Assembly: GCA_026182355.1 (NCBI GenBank)
Contig: JAPFBL010000361.1
Span: 1 to 64,000 of the forward strand
DNA: 64,000 nucleotides
DNA from: Hermatobates lingyangjiaoensis
Lineage: Eukaryota > Arthropoda > Insecta > Hemiptera > Hermatobatidae
Direction: 5' to 3'
Positions 57,336 through 64,000 of the stretch are shown here, piece by piece. The stretch's first letter is position 1. Each line of letters opens with the position of its first letter. The notes under the pieces are model-generated. The model saw only the letters and a program-made list of their open reading frames with translations. It was not told the origin of the DNA and did no database searches. Made by a program: the position numbers and the translations under genes.

Positions 57336-57600
57336 AGGTCGAAGTCGAGCAGAATACTATCGAGCAGTCGAAACATGTCGATAGTAGTGATAATAGTAGT
57401 AGTAGTAATAGTAATAGTACTAGTTGTGACTGTTGTGATAATAGTAAAATTAGTGGAAATGCAAGATGTAAAGACAATGGAACCATTGGAAATGTTCTAT
57501 TCAATTTAGATGTTTGTACAAGAAGATTATTCAGATCCCTTGAGAAATACACAAGGAAACTAATCAACCGTAAATATGGCGTATTATTTAATCAAACCTA
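57336..57600 (+). pseudogene. Penelope-like element 5' ORF fragment, family N
   Basis: After (TA)n at 57317-57335, 'gcagtcgaaacatgtcg' resembles the 3' side of the family G hairpin. The frame then passes through a Ser/Asn-rich insert encoded by (AGT)n-like repeats and continues IGNVLFNLDVCTRRLFRSLE, KYTRKLINRKYGVLFNQTYY, and straight into (TA)n at 57601. The order 'basic segment, KYGxLFNxxC/T' is the same module as at 7.06 kb. The upstream half of the hairpin is rearranged. This is an 80-codon-scale remnant without catalytic domains; the homopolymeric insert is unusual. Confidence 0.6.
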
Positions 57601-57601
57601 T

Positions 57602-57676
<75 letters not shown>

Positions 57677-57986
57677 TAAAAGAAACAGTCCAGCGGAATT
57701 TTTTAAAATAAAATAAATTCAAAACGAAGGAAACACACAGAAAGACACAGACGTAACTCACATCGATATTTCGACCATCGTCGTCATCAGGAGGTGCGAA
57801 GAGCGAAGAGTCCAGCAGGAAGACAGGGCGGTACTCAGGAAGGAAGTTCCCGTCTAGGAAGACGGGAGTACCGCCCTGTCTTCCTGCGGGACTCTTCGCT
57901 CTTCGCACCTCCTGATGACGACGATGGTCGAAATATCGATGTGAGTTATGTCTGTGTCTTTCTGTGTGTTTCCTTCGTTTTGAATT

Positions 57987-58031
<45 letters not shown>
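57601..58031. mobile_element. PLE-derived palindrome, family E
   Basis: Arms at about 57706-57836 and 57866-57996 around a 29-base centre, bounded by long (TA)n (57602-57672 and 57992-58031). The plus arm has CTGATGA, spacer C, stem GAC/GTC with loop GATG, GAAAT (57912-57934), and the minus arm has the same. The inner part is GC-rich ('accgccctgtcttcctg'). Arms are nearly identical. Confidence 0.82.
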
Positions 58032-58037
<6 letters not shown>

Positions 58038-58439
58038 GTTTCCAAATAAAATATTCTTAACTATTACATTTAAGAGTATAAGATATAAAACTTTTTTATA
58101 TATTGTTAAGACTATATTGTATGACTAATGTAATCCCTATTACATGCAATTAAAATCATATATTTTTAAGGGAGTTCATTGGACTCTCAAAGTTGAGGAA
58201 AGAAAAATTTGTGTTGTAATTTGAACACCTCATATGTTCATTTGTTATTTCAATTTGATTATTTAAAAGCATTTGGATTTTATCTATCAACGTATGCCTT
58301 TTGTTTAATCTATTCAGCATTGAATATTTTGTATGTTTGTTTTAATACTTATATATTTATTTTAAACAATAAATTTCATTCATCTTCTGTTAAGGACCAG
58401 TAAAATGGTATACTACAACTAAAGTTGCTGGATTCTTTT
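58032..58439. other. AT-rich stretch
   Basis: Nothing recognised. Confidence 0.35.
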
Positions 58440-58515
58440 AGGATTGTCTGGTCAGAAACTTTACTCTGCCTTCTGACGTTTCGAAAATGTATATTTCCAT
58501 ATCTCAAGGCTACAA
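58440..58515 (-). mobile_element. PLE-type hairpin fragment, family O
   Basis: The minus strand has CTTGAGATAT, stem GGAAAT/ATTTTC with loop ATAC, GAAACG (about 58478-58508). Only the hairpin region and the following 'tcagaaggcagagtaaag' are recognisable. Confidence 0.45.
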
Positions 58516-58619
58516 AAAAAATATACAATTTATGATCAGAAGGTAACAAAAAAATATCAGATTAAAACATAGTAAATGATAATATTTAAACCTAGTATAG
58601 GAATCCTTCTTGGTCTTAC

Positions 58620-58745
58620 CCACTGAATAACCACCCCAGCAGGGCAGATGTAACCTGAAAAAGAACATCAAGTGTTCAAAACGCGTTGTTTAGTTTTTTA
58701 TAATCAACTTTATTGTGTGGAGACATAATACTTTCCCCAATACTA
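58620..58745 (+). mobile_element. PLE-derived arm, family C2
   Basis: 'aataaccaccccagcagg' precedes the arm, as in the interior of the 35.4-36.0 kb copy. The hairpin is CTGAAAA, spacer A, stem GAACA/TGTTC, then AAAACGCG (G12 position lost). Confidence 0.6.
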
Positions 58746-58961
58746 GTATAGGAGTTAGAAACGGTGGGTTTTAACTAATTCAGGTTATGACCTGAGGAAT
58801 TAATTGATAGTTTATATATAATTGTTTTCTACTAATTATTTTTTAATTACCATACTTCTTAGTAACCACTAAATAACCTTCTCATATCATAACCTGAGTT
58901 AATTAAAATCTATCAGTATACAAACATATCGACTTACAAGCAATATGATTTATATTAGAAA

Positions 58962-59140
58962 TAGGTAAAACCGTCATACCTCGAAAGATGATCTTGGAGT
59001 TGGAGCGCTTTCGGACGTTGTCCATCTTCGATCGCAACAGACCTACTGAGCTGTTATATAGCGGGTTGTTATCTGTTATGTCCACTGGTATCCTGATCGT
59101 CTTACCTTGGTATGACGGTTTTACCTATTTTTAGTATAAA
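58962..59140. mobile_element. PLE-derived fold-back, family H
   Basis: Inverted ends 'ggtaaaaccgtcatacct' (58974-58991) and 'tggtatgacggttttacc' (about 59110-59127). The minus strand has CGAAGA, spacer T, stem GGAC/GTCC with loop AAC, GAAAGC (59007-59030). Confidence 0.65.
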
Positions 59141-59835
59141 TCATACTAACCTCAGTGGTAGTAACAATACGCATGTATTTACAAACAATATGTTTGGTGT
59201 ATTGTTACAACAAACTTAGTGTATTGTTCGTTAACCATGATTTTTTTGTGGGAGAAAGTTTGTTAGGATAGTTTATTGTACGGGAAATTAATTCAACCGC
59301 TTCGCTGTTAGGAATAAGTGGTAATCTGACATTACCGGTTTTCCTTCTTGGGCCGAAACAGAAGCAGGGCGTGATTTGACAAGAAAAGACACCTTGTCCT
59401 TCCGCTTGGCTGAATAAGTGACCTTGGGAGTCAAGGTTTTGGTGTGAACCAAGTCCGTCTCTGGTCACTCATACAATCCTGTTGGGCAACAGGGTCGTAA
59501 GGTCTTGATTCAAAAGGGCTTGACGCAATCCAAGTCTTGAGAAACCCGTCCTATTTCACACCCTTCTAACTTCCTCTGGGCCCTTTACAAACCGGACACT
59601 CATTTAAATCAGAATCCTTCCCTGTGGCCTCTTCCCACATGTAATCAATCTGATGCACAAAGCAGGTGTATTTCTACAGGGGCTACTAGCTAACAAGGGC
59701 ACCTATGTATGTTTCATGTTCATCACAAATAAGATACGACTTCCAAAACCATATCATGCAACAGCAGGTAGAATATATCTTCTAAATTCAATTCACAATG
59801 CTCGGGATCATACCTTTACTGACTGATATGTACAT
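59141..59835. other. Stretch with GC-richer island
   Basis: 59240-59650 is GC-richer, G-rich on the left, C-rich on the right ('ttcacacccttctaacttcc'). An 87-codon minus frame (59205-59468) has no known domain. Confidence 0.35.
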
Positions 59836-60058
59836 ATACGACCAAACCACAATATGAAATGGGAAAAAAAAGACTAAGATTTTTCAACGGTAACACGCGG
59901 GCTTCGTCAGAGTCAAAACCGAACTAAGTGGGGTTTTGTCTCTTACGATGACCGTTGAAAGATCTTATTGATGTTAAGGTTGAAAGATCTTAGTTTTTTT
60001 TTTACATTTCATATTGTGGTTTGATCATTCATTGTTATTTCACGTGTATATGTGAAAT

Positions 60059-60096
<38 letters not shown>

Positions 60097-60105
60097 TATA
60101 TATAT
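59836..60105. mobile_element. PLE-derived palindrome, family A
   Basis: Minus arm 59838-59925 and plus arm about 59940-60060 with rearranged centre ('gaaagatctta' occurs twice). A long (TA)n follows at 60063-60105. Confidence 0.65.
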
Positions 60106-60382
60106 CAATGTTCAAACCACAATAAGAAATAGGAAAAAAGTATTTTGTTTTAGTTAGTTTAGAACCAGGGAAATAATATTTTTTTTAGTTACTAATGAAT
60201 CCTGTTTTTCAGCATGTCATACAGTTATATTGTTATATATTCATTGATAATTATATTCATCAGTTGGGTTTTTGACTCTGACGAAGACCGGTTGTTGCGA
60301 TTGAAAGATCTTAGTCTTTTTTTCCCTTTTCATTTTGTGATTTTATCATTGATTGTTATTTCACGTGTTTACGTGAATCTTG

Positions 60383-60420
<38 letters not shown>
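60106..60420. mobile_element. PLE-derived fold-back, family A
   Basis: A short minus-arm piece (60106-60140) and a full plus arm (60262-60380; hairpin about 60279-60307 with CTGACGA, stem GACCG/CGATT, GAAAG) flank 120 bp of unrecognised sequence. (TA)n at 60383-60420. Confidence 0.65.
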
Positions 60421-60425
<5 letters not shown>

Positions 60426-60680
60426 TATCGGCCGTGGAATAGAAACAAAACTAAAGTTTATCGGGACTCGGTCAGTTATTCAGGTTCAAATTAAACTCTG
60501 ATTGCCAACGTTTCGGCCTTTATTTAAAACCTTTTTCATAGGCAGAGGTTTCCTGCCTAACTTCTACCTATGAAAAAGGTTTTAAATAAAGACCAAAACG
60601 TTGGCAATCAGAGTTTAATTTGAACCTGAACAACTGACCAAGTCCCGCTAACTTTAGTATTGTATATATATATATATATA
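60421..60680. mobile_element. PLE-derived palindrome, family I
   Basis: Arms about 60440-60544 and 60566-60655 around 'cagaggtttcctgcctaactt'. On the minus strand of the left arm: a TGAAAAA core, stem GGTTTT/AAGGCC (with G-T pairs), GAAACG (60510-60540). Both ends reach (TA)n. Confidence 0.72.
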
Positions 60681-60978
60681 TACACATTTTCGATGAAAAT
60701 ACGATCCGAAATGGACAAATACAGTTCAATGTACATAAAGAAATATAGAGAAATTAAAAACACACACTTATAGTCTCTAATTTTCGGTTGAACCGTCTTC
60801 AGGAGAGATAAGAGCGGGAAACCAAGCGCACTGGTGCAAAGACGGTTGGAGACAGTGCGCTTGGTTTCCCTCTCTTATCTCTCCTGAAGACGGTTCAACT
60901 GAAAATTAGAGACTGTAAGTGTGTGTTTTTAATTTCTTTATGTTTCTTTATGTACATTCAACTATATATATATATATT
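60681..60978. mobile_element. PLE-derived palindrome, family B
   Basis: Best family B copy. Arms to 60832 and from 60854, with CTGAAGA, spacer C and 'ggttcaactgaaaa' on the plus strand (about 60894-60915). Outer (TA)n at 60662-60681 and 60962-60978. The inner part 'accaagcgcact' is GC-richer. Confidence 0.8.
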
Positions 60979-60984
60979 TCACTT

Positions 60985-61232
60985 AGTTAAACGAAACACG
61001 ATGCAAACTGGACACAATACGAGTTCAAAATTCAAGAAGAGTAACACACAGTGTAAGGAAACACACTTACAAACTCAAAAGTAAGTGGGTTACTTGCCGT
61101 TGCGTCTACAACGTGCTCGGTATCTTTTTCTCTTTTCTGCTGAAGACGGATTATACGAAAATTTGAGTCTGTAAGTGTGTTTTCTTACTCTGTGTGTTAC
61201 TCTTCTTGAATTTTTAACTCATATATATTTTG
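60985..61232. mobile_element. PLE-derived palindrome, family B2
   Basis: The left arm lacks the hairpin (jumps from 'ttacaaactcaaaa' to the inner part). The right arm has CTGAAGA, spacer C, GGATTATAC, GAAAA (61139-61162). Outer ends share 'agagtaacacaca' inverted. Confidence 0.65.
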
Positions 61233-62138
61233 GAATTTATAACAGTAAATGTAACGTTAGTATACTAATACATATTGTTATCTTATAGTTGATTGAATAG
61301 CATTAGTGTTCTTTTTCTGTAGCTTTTATAGGGAATTTTTTTTCTCAAACTAAGAATTTTGGTTTTAAATATCAGTTGGGACTTAAAATAGTTTTTCACG
61401 GTTTGAGGAGTATTGTCACTCTATATTTTGAGGGTTTGGAAAGCCGGAGGGGGATTCGTTAAAGAGACTCAGGTAGGGGAAATGTTCAGCCAGGGGGGGA
61501 CGTATCATCATTGTTACTAAAAACCGTTGCCGAATATCCTCTCCAGCCAAAGGGCCGTTTTCTGCATTATTCGCCCAACATTCTCGTCTTTTTTTTTTTG
61601 CACCTTTCTTTCCATATTTGAATCTATTTTCATGAACAAGTTACTAACTGATATTTCTTTTGTTATTCTTGATAAAAATATTTAAAAATAGTTAGAGTTG
61701 TAAGGTGTATGGCTTTTATCAATATCCCAAAAAAAAAAAAATATACACCAACAAACTGAATTTATAAAATTAATCATAAAAAACAGAATGAGTTTGGGAG
61801 AATTTATAAAAACTCTAGAAATCATACAATTGCAACCAAGAGTTATATTTTCTTTATATATAAAATAAAAAGTTTGTCTGTCTGTCTGCTATAGAAATAA
61901 AACTGGAGACATTCAGATACAAAGAAACATATGGATCTTATATAACTTGTTTTGAGGAAACTAACTACGGTATTTTGATCTTGATCAGCGTCCTGTTTTT
62001 GGGATCAACCGCTCATAACCAAAACGCCGGGGTGTAATCTACTACCCGGGGAACGCCTGGTAGAAAGAATGGTAATTACTGAATGAAACGCTATAGTGCA
62101 AATTACAGCAAACAAAACTTGAGAATAAAAAGGTGCGA
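61233..62138. other. Stretch with GC-rich skew-switching island
   Basis: 61380-61600 is an island: about 40 G to 14 C over 61381-61500, then about 33 C to 15 G over 61501-61620. The sequence from 61870 ('gtttgtctgtctgtctgc') to about 62060 ('ctacccggggaacgcctggt') looks like an unclassified interspersed repeat, without visible ends. Confidence 0.35.
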
Positions 62139-62140
62139 TA

Positions 62141-62518
62141 CTGTACAACCCCGCAGTACGAGTTTAATTCGTTCCCAGACTGGTATTGTGATTTACTCGT
62201 ATTATGAAGTAATATTTTTGCATTGAAATTTATATGAAAAAAAATGCCCCAACCCCACCCCAAAATCCCGGTTTTTGAGTTTATTTTTTAAACAGACAAG
62301 GTGCAATGTACATATAATATGAATAACAATGCATGCAAGAAACAATCATGTTTTATCAATCTACTGAAGTTAAAATGGAGACCGTATAAGTGTGAGGAAG
62401 ATCACTCGTAATACGAATTTTTACTCGTTGTACGAGACATAAATTTTTACGAATGGCTGCTCGTAAAGTGAATAGCATATACTATACAATGATGTACTCG
62501 TACTATGAGGTTCTACTG
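62141..62518. mobile_element. pogo/Tc1-like MITE
   Basis: The left end CTGTACAACCCCGCAGTACG and the inverted right end CAGTAGAACCTCATAGTACG match at 15 of 20 positions. TA precedes the left end (62139-62140); the right flank is TG, a decayed TA. 'actcgtantacga' blocks recur inside. TIRs starting CAGT-AACCTC with a TA target fit pogo/Tigger-type Tc1-mariner MITEs. 378 bp, no transposase. Confidence 0.62.
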
Positions 62519-62537
62519 TGTGACATAATCAACTAAC

Positions 62538-63062
62538 TGTAACTACGAATATATTAACTTTATACTGTAACTCGTATATTAACTTTATACTGTAACTCGT
62601 ATATTAACTTTATACTGTAACTCGTATATTAACTTTATACTGTAACTCGTATATTAACTTTATACTGTAACTCGTATATTAACTTTATACTGTGACTCGT
62701 ATATTAACTTTATACTGTAACTCGTATATTAACTTTATACTGTAACTCGTATATTAACTTTATACTGTAACTCGTATATTAACTTTATACTGTAACTCGT
62801 ATATTAACTTTATACTGTAACTCGTATATTAACTTTATACTGTGACTCGTATATTAACTTTATACTGTAACTCGTATATTAACTTTATACTGTAACTCGT
62901 ATATTAACTTTATACTGTAACTCGTATATTAACTTTATACTGTAACTCGTATATTAACTTTATACTGTAACTCGTATATTAACTTTATACTGTAACTCGT
63001 ATATTAACTTTATACTGCAACTCGTATATTAACTTTATACTGTAACTCGTATATTAACTTTG
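62538..63062. repeat. 25-bp tandem array, ~21 copies
   Basis: Unit 'actcgtatattaactttata' + 'ctgta'. Almost perfect: only two 'ctgtgactcg' variants (62691 and 62841, six units apart) and one 'ctgcaactcg' (63016). It begins 20 bp from the MITE end, and 'actcgta' also occurs in the MITE end, so the MITE edge may have seeded the array. Confidence 0.95.
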
Positions 63063-63830
63063 TTATAGCAGCCCTGCTAAACTACACTTATTAATATATT
63101 AATATTAAGGTGAAACTGAAAGAATAGAGAGCTGCATGAGATGATCATAACGGCTTTGAAATGGTTAAATGTCAATTTAAAGATCTGTTTTTGATGATCT
63201 GGATTATTTAGACATTTTATTTGCATTGGCTGTAAGTGCAATAATATAACGATCATGAACTGTCATTTATTAATATTAGTGATATAAAGATCATCAGCAT
63301 GTTAAAAGCGGAAATTTTATATTCGTTATGTGGATTAAGACCTTGTTCATTGGCTTACCTCTACTATAACTAATTCAAAGGGAAATATCTACAGATTTTC
63401 TATATATCACCATTGAATACATCTATAGATATAGATAGATTATCAACCACATATGTTTAGACATAACCTTAAAATCTCTGCGGAAGTACATTTGAAATGA
63501 TGTCATCATTTTGAATTAGCAGGGTGACTTAGAAAACCTGTGAACAAAAAAGAAGTATATGTAATATAAATTATATGCTGACAAAGTTAACATTTTAAAA
63601 TAAATTACAAATAAAAGGGAACTGTTTATACGTACAGCAGTTTTACTGCAAATAATTGTAAATCTTTAAAATATCGTTAAACAAAATAACATTTCTTTCA
63701 AGATTTTAATCTTAATAATAGTAAAGTATAATGGATAATTATGGAAATAATGGAAAATAATAACAAGGAACCTTAATTAGGAAAATTTCAAGAAAAATAA
63801 TTGAAACCTTAAAACTCAATAGAATAATAT
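63063..63830. other. AT-rich stretch
   Basis: Nothing recognised. Confidence 0.35.
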
Positions 63831-63834
63831 ATAT

Positions 63835-64000
63835 AGTTAATGGGTTAGTTCCACTGAGGTTAGTAATATTAGAATTACTAATAATACAATCCGTCATACC
63901 TCGTAAAGTCTCTGAAAAGCTCGACCGGTTTCGGGTCCAACCTGGATCCCATCTTCAAGAGCACCTAACTGACTGTGAATGTTATTTTCCTATAACCTAC
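63835..64000 (-). mobile_element. PLE-derived arm, family H, cut by the window end
   Basis: The minus strand has TTGAAGA, spacer T, stem GGGATCC/GGACCC, GAAACCGG (about 63923-63958), then the block with 'acctcgtaaagtct' and 'tccgtcatacc' inverted. An inverted partner is expected just beyond the window. Confidence 0.68.

Noticed and set aside
57912..57934. Calling these hairpins canonical hammerhead ribozymes
   Set aside because: The core matches CUGANGA and GAAA, but an extra base separates A9 from the stem in nearly every family and I could not define stems I and III. Kept as a hypothesis only.
57588..58060. 149- and 88-codon frames around 57.6-58.1 kb
   Set aside because: They translate a PLE palindrome and its (TA)n tracts (IYIYIY runs); the two strands give mirror products of the same arms.

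Overview
This window looks like gene-free nuclear DNA from an AT-rich metazoan genome, most likely an arthropod. No long open reading frame, tRNA, rRNA or convincing exon is visible. The arthropod guess rests on three things: SINE 3' ends made of the arthropod-type telomere unit (TTAGG/CCTAA), I-superfamily LINE tails with RNase H, and abundant Penelope-like element (PLE) debris. Lineage within arthropods cannot be fixed from the sequence alone.

Almost everything recognisable is a repeat. (1) About 30 short, mostly palindromic or fold-back elements derived from PLE terminal regions, many bounded by (TA)n tracts. They belong to at least a dozen unrelated-looking sequence families, yet share one motif: CTGANGA, one spacer base, a short hairpin, then GAAA(C). 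Several lead into a decayed PLE 5' reading frame of the type FNxxCLKExLLPxYT. Fragments of PLE reverse transcriptase (22.9-23.1 kb) and of the PLE C-terminal linker (30.06-30.3 kb) confirm the class. (2) A tRNA-headed SINE family with at least 13 copies and two different 3' tails; several copies have target site duplications (TSDs), and some carry a G-run between the TSD and the head. (3) Three 5'-truncated LINE remnants (12.96, 17.53 and 26.93 kb). (4) DNA transposons: two hAT-type MITE-like elements with perfect 8-bp TSDs (1.07 and 14.66 kb) and a pogo/Tc1-like MITE (62.14 kb). (5) Tandem arrays with units of 36, 102, 145, 51, 67 and 25 bp; the 67-bp array spans 3.4 kb.

Layout: 0-7.5 kb PLE fold-backs and a hAT MITE; 7.7-8.1 kb 36-bp array; 9.8-19.1 kb SINEs, two LINE tails, a hAT nested in a SINE and a SINE-derived 102-bp array; 19.8-23.3 kb PLE palindromes; 25.2-28.4 kb SINEs and a LINE remnant; 29.9-36.4 kb PLE pieces; 37-38.9 kb 145-bp array; 42.9-47.5 kb dense, nested PLE fold-backs with a 51-bp array; 51.4-54.8 kb 67-bp array; 55.2-61.2 kb more PLE palindromes; 62.1-63.1 kb MITE and 25-bp array.

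Over this AT-rich background lie short GC-richer islands (for example 5.8-6.06, 8.94-9.36, 33.9-34.2, 42.1-42.35 and 61.4-61.6 kb) that switch from G/purine-rich to C/pyrimidine-rich across their midpoint. No repeat class I know explains them. The hairpin shared across PLE families and these skew-switching islands are the two signals most worth following.
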